DNA of 64,000 bases from Rhizobium sp. LC145 (lineage in GTDB: Bacteria; Pseudomonadota; Alphaproteobacteria; Rhizobiales; Rhizobiaceae), in NCBI RefSeq assembly GCF_001005825.1, contig NZ_LBHV01000001.1, forward strand, positions 310,001 through 374,000. Direction: 5' to 3'. Below the pieces are notes generated by a model. That model was not told the DNA's origin and did no database searches. It saw only the letters and a list, made by a program, of their open reading frames with translations. Position 1 is the stretch's first letter. Each line of letters starts with the position of its first letter. Shown in pieces: positions 18,656-26,703 of the stretch. Position numbers and translations under genes: made by a program.

Positions 18656-19426
18656 TCACGTCCGGCTGATCGAGACGCCGCCGTCGGCCAGCATGGCCGA
18701 GCCGGTCACGAAACTCGCCATGTCCGATGCCAGGAAGCACGCCGCTTTGGCGATCTCCTCCGGCTGCGCCACCCGTTTCAGCGCATGCAGGCCGTTGATG
18801 AAGGCAACCGTCTCCGGAAGCGCCCCCGGGAAATTGATGGGGTTGGCCTGCGTATCCACGCCGCCCGGCAGCAGCGCGTTGACCCGGATGTTCTGCGTCC
18901 CGAGTTCGGCCGCAAGCACCTGCACCAGGCCGATCAGCCCCGCCTTGGCCGCCGCATAGGGGCCCATGCCCGGCATTCCGGCCGAATATCCGACGAAGGT
19001 GGAGGTGAATATCATCGAGCCGCCTCCCCGCTTCATCATGGCCGGCGCCTGATGCTTTGCCGCCAGGAACCCGCTCGTCAGGTTGAGATCGATGTTCTCG
19101 CGCCAGTCGGCAAGCGAGGTCTCGCTGATCGACCCGTAGCTCGAGGTGCCGCCGGCATTGTTGAAGGCGATGTCGAGGCCTCCGAAACGCTCCACCGCCG
19201 TCGCAACGAGCCGCGCGTGCAGCGCCTCGTCGCGGATGTCGCCCGCCACCGCGGCGGCTTCGCCGCCTGCCGCGGAAATCTCCCCGACGAGGCCATCGAG
19301 CTCGGCCTGTCTCCGCGCGGTGACGACCACGCAGGCGCCCTCGGCCGCGAAGAGCTTGGCTGCCGCCCGGCCGATTCCGGCGCTTGCACCGCTGATGATG
19401 GCGACCTTGTCCTTGAATAGCGTCAT
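18656..19426 (-). CDS. SDR family oxidoreductase
   Basis: A 256-residue classical short-chain dehydrogenase/reductase. The cofactor motif GASAGIG is at residues 13-19 and NNAG near 89. The catalytic tyrosine and lysine are in YAAAK near 157-161, with a serine in FTSTF before it. It ends with the common TGSAMLADGGVSI strand. The arginine in TARRQ after strand beta-2 suggests NADP preference. AGGAG lies upstream of the ATG. It converges with moaA with three bases between stops. The substrate is unknown. Confidence 0.92.
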   Translation of the reverse strand: MTLFKDKVAIISGASAGIGRAAAKLFAAEGACVVVTARRQAELDGLVGEISAAGGEAAAVAGDIRDEALHARLVATAVERFGGLDIAFNNAGGTSSYGSISETSLADWRENIDLNLTSGFLAAKHQAPAMMKRGGGSMIFTSTFVGYSAGMPGMGPYAAAKAGLIGLVQVLAAELGTQNIRVNALLPGGVDTQANPINFPGALPETVAFINGLHALKRVAQPEEIAKAACFLASDMASFVTGSAMLADGGVSISRT

Positions 19427-19523
19427 GTCTGTGATCTCCTGTTCTGCGGGATACCGTTCCCGCCCTGGAGATCACAAACTCAGCCCTTCGAAGCCACCCG
19501 TTTCCTGCCGGAAACGAAAAAGC

Positions 19524-19538
19524 CGGGGTGATGCCCCG
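19524..19538 (-). terminator. Probable terminator of the chemoreceptor gene
   Basis: A short GC stem (CGGGG / CCCCG, 5-base loop) followed on the minus strand by GCTTTTT. It sits 20 bases after the chemoreceptor stop. The stem is short, so confidence is moderate. Confidence 0.5.
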
Positions 19539-19557
19539 CCTGCCGTCGATTCAGCAC

Positions 19558-22101
19558 TCAGGCCGCGTCGTAGCGGCGTGCCTGCGCATGGGTCACGGAT
19601 CGCGGCTCGCCCGTCCTGAACCGCTCGATCTTTTCGGAAAGCGTCTCCACGCGCTGCCTGAGGCCATGGATTTCGGCATTGTTCTCCTCCACCATGGCCG
19701 CATTGCGCTGCGTGATCAGTTCCACCTCCTGCACCGCGCTCGTCACCTCCTTGATGCCGGTCGCCTGCTCTCCCGTCGCAGACGAAATGGAGGCGACCAG
19801 TTTGCGGATATCGGTCACATGCGAGATGATCCGGTTCAGCGCTCCGCCGGTCTCCTCCACCAGGTTCACGCCATTGCTGACCTGCGAGGAACTCACGGAA
19901 ATGAGCTGCTTGATCTCGCGGGCGGCACCGGCGCAGCGTTGGGCGAGCTCGCGCACTTCCTGCGCAACGACCGCGAAACCGCGTCCCGCCTCGCCGGCGC
20001 GCGCGGCCTCCACGCCGGCATTTAGCGCCAGCAGATTGGTCTGGAAGGCGATCTCGTCGATCACGCCGATGATCGTGGCGATCCGGTTGGAGGAACGGCT
20101 GATCTCGCCCATGGCGTCGACGGCGCGCGCCACCACCTCGCCGGAGCGCACGGCGAACTCTTCCGCCTCGTTGACCGAAACCGAGGTCTGCTTGGCGCTT
20201 TCGGCCGTCGATCGGACGATATCGCTCAAATGGCGCAGCGCCCGCGAGCTTTGCTCGAGCGCCGCCGCCTGCTGCTCTGTGCGGCGGGCAAGGTCGTCGG
20301 CGGAAGCCGCGAGATTGCCCGTACCGCCGTCGATCTCCTCGGTCGTGAAGCGCACATCGGCAAGCGTCGCGCGCAGGGCTTCGACGGCCTGGTTATAGGT
20401 GCGCGCCATCTCCACGAAATCGGCAGGCAGGTTCTCGTCCATGCCCTGCTCCAGATCGCCGTCGGCAAGCTTGCCCAACACTTCGGAAAGCGCCGTCAAC
20501 GCCTGCCGCTGCTCGGCGGCGATGCGGGCGCGTTCGGCAGCGCGGCGCTCGGCCTCAGCCGCCGAGAGTTCACGGGATGCCGCGGCCTCCTGTTCCAGCC
20601 GCACGTTTTCGAGCGCCGCATCCCGGAAGACCGTGACGGAGCGCACCATGTCGCCGATCTCGTCGCGGCGTTCGCGGCCCTCTATCTTCACTTCGAGGTC
20701 GCCGTCGGCAAGCCGCTTCATCACTTCCGTCACGCGCTTCAACGGACCGCGCAGGGTTTCCACCAGCATCAGCCCGCCGGCGATCGCGAGCAGCGTGCCC
20801 ACCACCATGGCGATGACCGAAAGCCTCGCAGAACGCTCGCTATCCTCCTTGCCGACCTCCTGGGCCTGGGCGACGAAATTCTTCAGCCCCGCCATGCCCG
20901 CGGTCAGCGCTTCCGTGGCCGCGCCGCGCGCCTGGCGCCATTCCCCGGCGATCCGCAGCGTGTCGGCAGATTTCTCATCCACCGCCTTCAGCAGCGGCTC
21001 CAGCTTGGGCGCGAAGTCGCGCATGGCGGCGTTGCGCGGATTGAGTTCAGAGACCTTGGCGCTGGAAGTCCTCAGTGCTGCGATATCCGCAAGCACGGTA
21101 CCGCGCGCCTCCTCCGTCAGATGCGAGGAAAACCGCTCCGCGTGCAGCCGCATCGCATCGATGACCGTGAGCGAGGTGTCGATCTCCTCTAGGAGATCGC
21201 GAAGTGTGGCGACATCGTCCTCCAGGTCCACGAAACGCTCGGCTGCGTCGCCGGATTTCTTCGACACTTCCGCCTGAAGTTCGCCTTGCCATTTCATGAA
21301 ACCGCTTGCGCCCACCCGCAGGGTTTGGCTTTTGGTGGCCGGCTCCATGTTCTCTTCTGCGGTCGCTTTCATCTTCTCCGCCGCCTGACGGATCGGTTCC
21401 ATGGCCGCCTTGCCCCTCGGCGAGAGCATGGGTTCGATGGCCGCGAATTCCTTGAGAAGCGTTCCGCCGTAGAGTGTGGCGGCCTTGGCCGTGGCTTCGT
21501 CGGTTTCGGCCTTGCGCACCGCATCGCGCAGGTTTTCGATCCGGTGCGCAATGGATTTATAGGCAAAGGCTTCGAACAGCATTGCCTTCGCAAACCGCTC
21601 CTTGCCGTCGAACTGCCGGCGGACCGTGTCGATCTGCTGGTCGACGGCGGTCGCCAGCGTGCGGATCTCGTCGAATGCCACTTCCATCTCCCGCGCATTC
21701 TGGTCGCGCCGTTCCTTGACCGCCCACAGCGCATCCGCACGCTCGCGCATCTGCGGCGCAAGCGCCTTCACCGGCGCCACCCGCTCGCGGTCGCCCGCCG
21801 TCGCCAGCAGGCCCTCCAGCGCCGCCACCCCTTCTTGCTGGCGGTCGATGCCCGCTCTCAACGCCGTAAGCGTGGCCTCGTCCGGCTTGTCGGTGAAATC
21901 CTGGAGAGCGGCCTGGAGTTCTTCGAAATCGCCGATGTTCTCGATCGTCGCGCGCGTGACCGTCATATGGCCGTTCAGCATGCTGGACGTGTAGTAGCCG
22001 GCAAGGCCGACACCGGCGATCAGGAGGATGAGCGGCACGACGAAGAGAAGAACCTTGGTGACGATCCTTCGGCTCTGGAGCAGGCGATCGATGAAGGACA
22101 T
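19558..22101 (-). CDS. Methyl-accepting chemotaxis protein, large
   Basis: An 847-residue membrane chemoreceptor. A transmembrane helix lies at about residues 14-37. A long all-helical periplasmic region runs to about 410 with no recognised Cache or 4-helix signature. It is followed by a second membrane helix (about 415-440), a HAMP domain (LRGPLKRVTEVMKRLADGDLEV), a second HAMP-like segment (LGKLADGDLEQGMDENLP) and the signalling hairpin FQTNLLALNAGVEAARAGEAGRGFAVVA. The tail has no CheR/CheB pentapeptide. The ATG at 22101 follows a GGGGGT SD; an in-frame upstream ATG is less likely. No che genes are adjacent, so it is an orphan receptor; its ligand is unknown. Confidence 0.93.
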   Translation of the reverse strand: MSFIDRLLQSRRIVTKVLLFVVPLILLIAGVGLAGYYTSSMLNGHMTVTRATIENIGDFEELQAALQDFTDKPDEATLTALRAGIDRQQEGVAALEGLLATAGDRERVAPVKALAPQMRERADALWAVKERRDQNAREMEVAFDEIRTLATAVDQQIDTVRRQFDGKERFAKAMLFEAFAYKSIAHRIENLRDAVRKAETDEATAKAATLYGGTLLKEFAAIEPMLSPRGKAAMEPIRQAAEKMKATAEENMEPATKSQTLRVGASGFMKWQGELQAEVSKKSGDAAERFVDLEDDVATLRDLLEEIDTSLTVIDAMRLHAERFSSHLTEEARGTVLADIAALRTSSAKVSELNPRNAAMRDFAPKLEPLLKAVDEKSADTLRIAGEWRQARGAATEALTAGMAGLKNFVAQAQEVGKEDSERSARLSVIAMVVGTLLAIAGGLMLVETLRGPLKRVTEVMKRLADGDLEVKIEGRERRDEIGDMVRSVTVFRDAALENVRLEQEAAASRELSAAEAERRAAERARIAAEQRQALTALSEVLGKLADGDLEQGMDENLPADFVEMARTYNQAVEALRATLADVRFTTEEIDGGTGNLAASADDLARRTEQQAAALEQSSRALRHLSDIVRSTAESAKQTSVSVNEAEEFAVRSGEVVARAVDAMGEISRSSNRIATIIGVIDEIAFQTNLLALNAGVEAARAGEAGRGFAVVAQEVRELAQRCAGAAREIKQLISVSSSQVSNGVNLVEETGGALNRIISHVTDIRKLVASISSATGEQATGIKEVTSAVQEVELITQRNAAMVEENNAEIHGLRQRVETLSEKIERFRTGEPRSVTHAQARRYDAA

Positions 22102-22357
22102 GATACCCCCGGCTGGAATATCTGCCGGTTTCGCTGGCGGCATTCGCGAAACGGCGCAGATGCGATTCCAGCCTCATGCGGGAACAAGGAAGCGCTAGGT
22201 TGCGCAATTTCCATTGAACAAGCGTTAATCCGGCTCACAACCAAGCGATTTCGTCTCCTTCGGCTGGTTCCCGAGGCGTACCGCCATGGCCGCAACGGTA
22301 CTGGCAGCCGTTCGACCCATGTTCTAGAACAACGCAGCGGTTGTAAGGGAATCGGAA

Positions 22358-23266
22358 ATGGCCCTCTCGGAAAATGCGCGCGGCGCGCTGTTCATGTCCA
22401 TCGCCATGGCAGCGTTCACCTGCAACGATGCCCTCGTGAAATCCGTCACGGCCGAGCTCAGCATTGCCCAGATCATGGCGGTGCGCGGCATCATGACGAT
22501 GATGCTCGTCTATGCCGCCGCGCGCACCGTCAGCACGCTCGGGTCATGGCGGGTCATGCTGCATCCGCTGGTTCTTCTGCGCGGCACATTCGAGATCGGC
22601 GCCACACTGACCTTTCTCTCCGCGCTCGCCAGCATCGAATTCGCCAATGCCTCCTCGATCCTGCAGTCCCTGCCGCTCGCCGTCACGCTGGGTGCTGCGC
22701 TCTTCTTCGGAGAGCCGGTCGGCTGGCGGCGCTGGACCGCGATCGCGGTCGGCTTCCTGGGTGTCCTTCTGATCCTGAAGCCGGGACCGGAAGGTTTTTC
22801 GCCCGGTTCGCTCTACGCCGTGGGCGCTGTCTTCTTCACCGCCGCCCGCGATCTCACCACACGCCGCATGAGTGCGGATATACCCACCCTTTCCGTGACG
22901 CTCTTTACCACGCTCGCCAACACGATCATCGGCACGCTGCTGATCTGGCCGATGGGCGGTTGGCAGCCGTTGAGCGCCGGTACCTTCACTTCTCTGTTGA
23001 TCGCTTCGGTCGCCGTGTTCGTCGGCTACCAATCGGTCATCATGTCCATGCGCGGCGGCGAAATCTCCTTCGTCGCGCCCTTCCGCTATACGAGCCTCGT
23101 CTGGGCGCTCATCATCGGTATCCTGTTCTTCGGCGAAGCTCCGGACCTCTTCATGCTGCTCGGGGCCGCGACCGTCATAGGCTCCGGCCTTTACACCTTC
23201 TATCGGGAGGCGAAACGCCGTACCGTCACCGCCGCAGAGGCCAGTCCAGTCAGCCCGTCGGCCTGA
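22358..23266 (+). CDS. EamA/DMT family transporter
   Basis: A 302-residue inner-membrane protein with about ten hydrophobic helices in two EamA repeats. The second begins near residue 150 (FSPGSLYAVGAVFFTAARDLTTRR). It resembles the S-adenosylmethionine/riboflavin-type carriers of alphaproteobacteria, but the substrate cannot be fixed from sequence. A purine-rich AAGGGAATCGGAA precedes the ATG. It is followed 20 bases later by the MFS gene, so the two probably share a transcript with mobA and mobB. Confidence 0.88.
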   Translation: MALSENARGALFMSIAMAAFTCNDALVKSVTAELSIAQIMAVRGIMTMMLVYAAARTVSTLGSWRVMLHPLVLLRGTFEIGATLTFLSALASIEFANASSILQSLPLAVTLGAALFFGEPVGWRRWTAIAVGFLGVLLILKPGPEGFSPGSLYAVGAVFFTAARDLTTRRMSADIPTLSVTLFTTLANTIIGTLLIWPMGGWQPLSAGTFTSLLIASVAVFVGYQSVIMSMRGGEISFVAPFRYTSLVWALIIGILFFGEAPDLFMLLGAATVIGSGLYTFYREAKRRTVTAAEASPVSPSA

Positions 23267-23286
23267 CGGTCCAAGAGGAGCAATAC

Positions 23287-24513
23287 GTGCAGCAGCAGAG
23301 CCGCTTTCTCGACAGAACGACACCGCCGCATATCGCAACGCTCGTCCTCGTCTGCGGGCTCGCCGCCCTCTGCATGAACATCTTCCTGCCGTCGCTTCCC
23401 GCCATGGCGGAGCACTTCTCGACCGACTACGCGATCATGCAGTTCGCGGTCTCCGGATATCTCGCGGGCACCGCCGTCCTGCAACTGGCGATCGGCCCGC
23501 TTTCCGATCTCTTCGGGCGACGCCCGGTGCTGATCGCCGGCATCGTCATCCTTCTGATCGGCACGCTTGTCTGTGCATTCGCCCCGAACGTAACCGTTTT
23601 CATGGTCGGCCGCCTGCTGCAGACCACCATCGTCTCCGCCTTCGTCCTGGCGCGCGCCGTCGTCCGCGACATGGTGCCGATGGAGGAAGCCGCCTCGATG
23701 ATCGGCTACGTCACCATGGGAATGTCGCTGGTGCCGATGGTGGGGCCCACGATCGGTGGCGTGCTCAACGATCTCTTCGGCTGGCAGGCAAGCTTTGCCG
23801 TGCTCTTCATCCTCGGTCTTGCGGTCCTTGCGCTCGTCTTCGCCGATCTCGGTGAGACCAACCGCGCCCGCGCCGGCAGCTTCGCCGAGCAGTTCGGCGC
23901 ATGGCCCGACCTCCTTCGGTCGCGCCGTTTCTGGGGCTATGTGGCGACCTCCACCTTCTCCTCCGGCATCTTCTACGCGTTCCTGGGCGGCGCGCCCTTC
24001 GTCGGCAGCGTGGTCCTCAACATGACGCCGGCCATGCTTGGCCTGAACTTCTTCCTTTTCGCCGCGGGCTTCATGGCCGGCAATTTTCTCTCGGGCCGCT
24101 ATGCGCGGCGTATCGGCATCACCCGCATGATGCTCGGCGGCAATGTCCTCGGCATCATCGGCATTGCGCTCACGCTCCTGCTCACGCTGTCCTTCCCCGG
24201 ATCGCCGCTCGCCTTCTTCGGCCCGTTCTTCCTGGTGGGCGTCGGCAACGGGCTGACGCTGCCGAGCGCGAATGCGGGCATGGTAAGCGTGCGTCCGCAC
24301 ATGGCGGGCGCCGCCCCCGGCCTCGGCGGCGCGATCACCGTCGGCGGCGGAGCCCTGCTGGCGATCGTCGCGGGCGCGATCCTCAGCGAAGAAGCAGGCG
24401 CAATCCCGCTTCTCGTGCTGATGGGCATTTCCGCCCTGCTTGCCATCCTTTCGAGTGAATTCGTGCGCCAGATCGATCTCAAGGAAGGCTTTTCCACTTC
24501 GGAGGCCCGATGA
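23287..24513 (+). CDS. Bcr/CflA-type MFS multidrug efflux transporter
   Basis: A 408-residue major-facilitator protein with twelve predicted membrane helices, predicted to export drugs or metabolites by proton antiport. Typical Bcr/CflA features are the start region with LPSLPAMAEHF after helix 1, the loop 2-3 motif GPLSDLFGRRPVL, and the helix 4-5 RAVVRDM stretch. The start is GTG at 23287 with AGAGGAGC six bases upstream. The frame remains open about 2 kb further upstream, but that part lies antisense to the chemoreceptor and through the DMT gene. Its stop overlaps the mobA start (ATGA), implying translational coupling. Confidence 0.9.
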   Translation: MQQQSRFLDRTTPPHIATLVLVCGLAALCMNIFLPSLPAMAEHFSTDYAIMQFAVSGYLAGTAVLQLAIGPLSDLFGRRPVLIAGIVILLIGTLVCAFAPNVTVFMVGRLLQTTIVSAFVLARAVVRDMVPMEEAASMIGYVTMGMSLVPMVGPTIGGVLNDLFGWQASFAVLFILGLAVLALVFADLGETNRARAGSFAEQFGAWPDLLRSRRFWGYVATSTFSSGIFYAFLGGAPFVGSVVLNMTPAMLGLNFFLFAAGFMAGNFLSGRYARRIGITRMMLGGNVLGIIGIALTLLLTLSFPGSPLAFFGPFFLVGVGNGLTLPSANAGMVSVRPHMAGAAPGLGGAITVGGGALLAIVAGAILSEEAGAIPLLVLMGISALLAILSSEFVRQIDLKEGFSTSEAR

Positions 24514-25130
24514 GCAAGCGACCGCCGGCTCTCATCCTCGCGGGCGGGAAGTCGTCCCGCATGGGCCGCGACAAGGCATTCCTCGAACTCGGCGGCGAGA
24601 CGATGCTCGAGCGCATCCTCCGCCGGCTGAAGCCTCAAGTCTCGGAAATAGCGCTCAACGCCCCGGCACTCCTCTCCGACCCAAAGGGGCTCCAACTGGT
24701 GCCGGACATCATCCCCGGACAGATGGGGCCGCTTGCCGGAATTCTCTCCGGCCTGCGCGATCTCGAAGCCCGCAGGTCGAAAGCCTCCCATCTTCTGGTC
24801 GTCCCATCGGACAGTCCCTTCTTTCCGGAGAACCTGTCCGCCCGGCTCGAGGCGGGCGTCGATCATCAGCAAACCATCGTGGTCGCAAGTTCCGGCGGCC
24901 AGGTGCATCCGGTCTTCGGGTTCTGGCCGGTGGCACTGGCCGATGATCTGCAGGCATGGCTTTCCAACCCGGAAAACCGGCGCATCAAGGCCTATCTCTC
25001 CCGTCACCGGGTGGTGACTGTCGATTTCGACCCCGTCGAAACGAGCCGCGGGCCGCTCGACCCGTTCTTCAACATCAACACGCCGGAAGAGCTTGCCGAA
25101 GCGCGGGCCTTCCTGGAGGCACTGGCATGA
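24510..25130 (+). CDS. mobA: Molybdenum cofactor guanylyltransferase
   Basis: Links GMP to molybdopterin to form the bis-MGD cofactor of DMSO-reductase-family enzymes. The nucleotide-binding signature LAGGKSSRMGRDK is at residues 10-22, a second loop lies at GQMGPLAGI, the metal-binding aspartate is in VPSDSPFF, and the C-terminal FFNINTPEEL motif is present. The length of 206 residues is normal. The start ATG overlaps the MFS stop by four bases and the stop overlaps the mobB start by four bases, so all three are translated as one unit. Confidence 0.95.
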   Translation: MSKRPPALILAGGKSSRMGRDKAFLELGGETMLERILRRLKPQVSEIALNAPALLSDPKGLQLVPDIIPGQMGPLAGILSGLRDLEARRSKASHLLVVPSDSPFFPENLSARLEAGVDHQQTIVVASSGGQVHPVFGFWPVALADDLQAWLSNPENRRIKAYLSRHRVVTVDFDPVETSRGPLDPFFNINTPEELAEARAFLEALA

Positions 25131-25636
25131 CCGCCCCTCGTATCTTCGGCATCGCCGGCTGGAAGAATTCCGGAAAGACCGGGCTCGCCGTACGGCTGGT
25201 GGAGGAATTCACCCGCCGCGGCTATGCGATCTCGACCATTAAGCACGCCCATCATGATTTCGACATCGACAAGGTGGGTGCCGATTCCTACCGGCATCGT
25301 CAGGCCGGCGCTCATGAGGTGGCGATCGTTTCCGGCACGCGTTACGCCATCATGCACGAGCTGCGCGGCGCACCCGAACCGACTTTCCATGAGATCCTTG
25401 CCCGCCTCGCGCCATGCGATCTCGTGCTCATCGAGGGCTACAAGCGCGAACCGGTGCCGAAGATAGAGGCACGGCGGCTGGAATCGGCCCGCCGCGATCC
25501 GCTCGCCCCCACCGATCCGCATATCGTCGCCATCGCCGCCGATCATCCGGTCGAGGACACCGATCTTCCCGTCTTCGATCTCAACGATACCGCCGTAATC
25601 GCCGATTTCATCGCGAAGGTGACCGGCCTGCCCTGA
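25127..25636 (+). CDS. mobB: Molybdopterin-guanine dinucleotide biosynthesis protein B
   Basis: A 169-residue P-loop GTP-binding protein that assists MobA. The P-loop GWKNSGKT is at residues 11-18, the conserved IKHAHHDFDIDKVGADSYRHR region near 40-60 follows, and LVLIEGYKREPVPKIE near 100 is a family hallmark. It starts at an ATGA overlap with mobA. The gene ends at the edge of an AT-rich accessory stretch. Confidence 0.95.
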   Translation: MTAPRIFGIAGWKNSGKTGLAVRLVEEFTRRGYAISTIKHAHHDFDIDKVGADSYRHRQAGAHEVAIVSGTRYAIMHELRGAPEPTFHEILARLAPCDLVLIEGYKREPVPKIEARRLESARRDPLAPTDPHIVAIAADHPVEDTDLPVFDLNDTAVIADFIAKVTGLP

Positions 25637-25781
25637 AGTTGAGGGACTTCACCCGCGCCACCGGGAACAGGCGCAGGCTCGTATAGTAAACGGCATAGGC
25701 GACGAAGGTTGCAATCAGCACCAGCCACGCCATGCCTATGGCGAAATCCCGGGTCATCGGCGGGACGAGGCTGCCCTGCAT
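25608..25781 (-). CDS. Possible small membrane protein or transporter remnant
   Basis: A 57-residue frame on the minus strand that overlaps the last 29 bases of mobB. It encodes one strong hydrophobic helix (FAIGMAWLVLIATFVAYAVYY) followed by a basic end. The helix and the following SLRLFPVARVKSLNF resemble a late helix of EamA/DMT permeases, so it may be a leftover of a deleted transporter gene. It could also be a real single-pass protein. No SD is visible and a stop codon lies a few codons upstream. Confidence 0.35.
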   Translation of the reverse strand: MQGSLVPPMTRDFAIGMAWLVLIATFVAYAVYYTSLRLFPVARVKSLNFRAGRSPSR

Positions 25782-26101
25782 CAATTCATTGATTTATTTA
25801 TAAAATAAGGACTGCGCGCTGCAGCAATAGCCACTTTTGGTTGTGATCTGTAATTTTACACTTATCACGAGCATTGGCGAATGCTATATGTTTTCCCGGT
25901 TGCCGATTTGGCCCTGTGCATTGGCAGCCACGCAATTTTGCACCCCACTATGGCCATATCAACGAGGGCAACTGCATACAGAGAGCATCATAAACCATCG
26001 GCAATTCAGGGGAGAGAATGAACTATCACGGCAAGACAATACGGTCGGGGGAGAAGCCCCTTATGTGCCGATAATCAAAGCTAGCTGCGAGGAGCTCTAT
26101 C
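25782..26101. other. AT-rich intergenic region
   Basis: About 320 bases, clearly more AT-rich than the surroundings (for example ATTGATTTATTTATAAAATA near 25790). A 91-codon frame runs through it on the + strand but has no SD and no recognisable character, so I do not call it. The region probably carries the promoter of the orphan gene at 26102. Confidence 0.5.
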
Positions 26102-26590
26102 ATGATAAATAAAGATGTAATCGTGCGATGGGAAAGCGGCCAGGGCGAAGCGTCCGGCGAACTCAATGCGATGGTAAACGGCGAGGCGTTCAACGCCACT
26201 ACTCTGATTGGGTTCCACATATCCGACGCCGAGAACAAAGGGCGATTTGCCATTGGAAAATGGCCCGTTCCCCTTACAGGGCGCGAACAACAAAAAAATG
26301 CCTTCATTCAAATAGTGATTAACGAAGACCTCGAGCTTGGCAACTATGAGGTGCCTTCGAAAGACGTATCAATCACATACGGGCTGCTCAGCACGTATGA
26401 CGATGGGTCTGCGGTGGGAAGTTACTACGATACGCAGAGTGGCACTCTTCAATTTGAATATAACCATGTTGCGGACGAGGTAAAAGGCGTTTTTAGCTTC
26501 GTGGCAACGGACGAAGCCGAGCCGGGTCAAGCAACTAATTTCGATATCACGGGCACATTTAGCAATAAGCTCTTGGGAAAGAAAGCCTGA
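26102..26590 (+). CDS. Orphan hypothetical protein in AT-rich islet
   Basis: A 162-residue protein that I do not recognise. It has no signal peptide or membrane segment and looks like a mostly beta-strand protein, with alternating polar and hydrophobic stretches and the end VKGVFSFVA then FDITGTFSN. That pattern is reminiscent of small beta-sandwich proteins in which an ITxGxFS strand recurs, but no family is claimed. GAGGAG lies about eight bases before the ATG, so translation is credible. Base composition is lower in GC than the neighbours, suggesting horizontal acquisition. It is followed by a strong terminator. Confidence 0.65.
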   Translation: MINKDVIVRWESGQGEASGELNAMVNGEAFNATTLIGFHISDAENKGRFAIGKWPVPLTGREQQKNAFIQIVINEDLELGNYEVPSKDVSITYGLLSTYDDGSAVGSYYDTQSGTLQFEYNHVADEVKGVFSFVATDEAEPGQATNFDITGTFSNKLLGKKA

Positions 26591-26650
26591 CAAGGAACCT
26601 CGCTATGGCGGGCTCGTTCTGGCAAGCTGAAATAAGCCCCGCACCAGAAA

Positions 26651-26679
26651 AAAGCCGCCGGGCATTGCCCGGCGGCTTT
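26651..26679. terminator. Bidirectional terminator
   Basis: A perfect 14-bp inverted repeat (AAAGCCGCCGGGCA / TGCCCGGCGGCTTT) around one central base, with A-rich 5' and T-rich 3' flanks. It lies between the orphan gene and the convergent OmpA-domain gene and can serve both. Confidence 0.85.
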
Positions 26680-26703
26680 CGTTGTTGAGGATACGATCCC
26701 ACC

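Noticed and set aside
21286-23286. A long + frame that precedes and fuses with the MFS gene
   Set aside because: It is antisense to the chemoreceptor and shifted inside the DMT gene. The MFS protein has its own GTG start with a strong SD at 23287.
25837-26112. A 91-codon + frame before the orphan gene
   Set aside because: No SD, no recognisable composition of a protein, and it overlaps the SD and start of the orphan gene.
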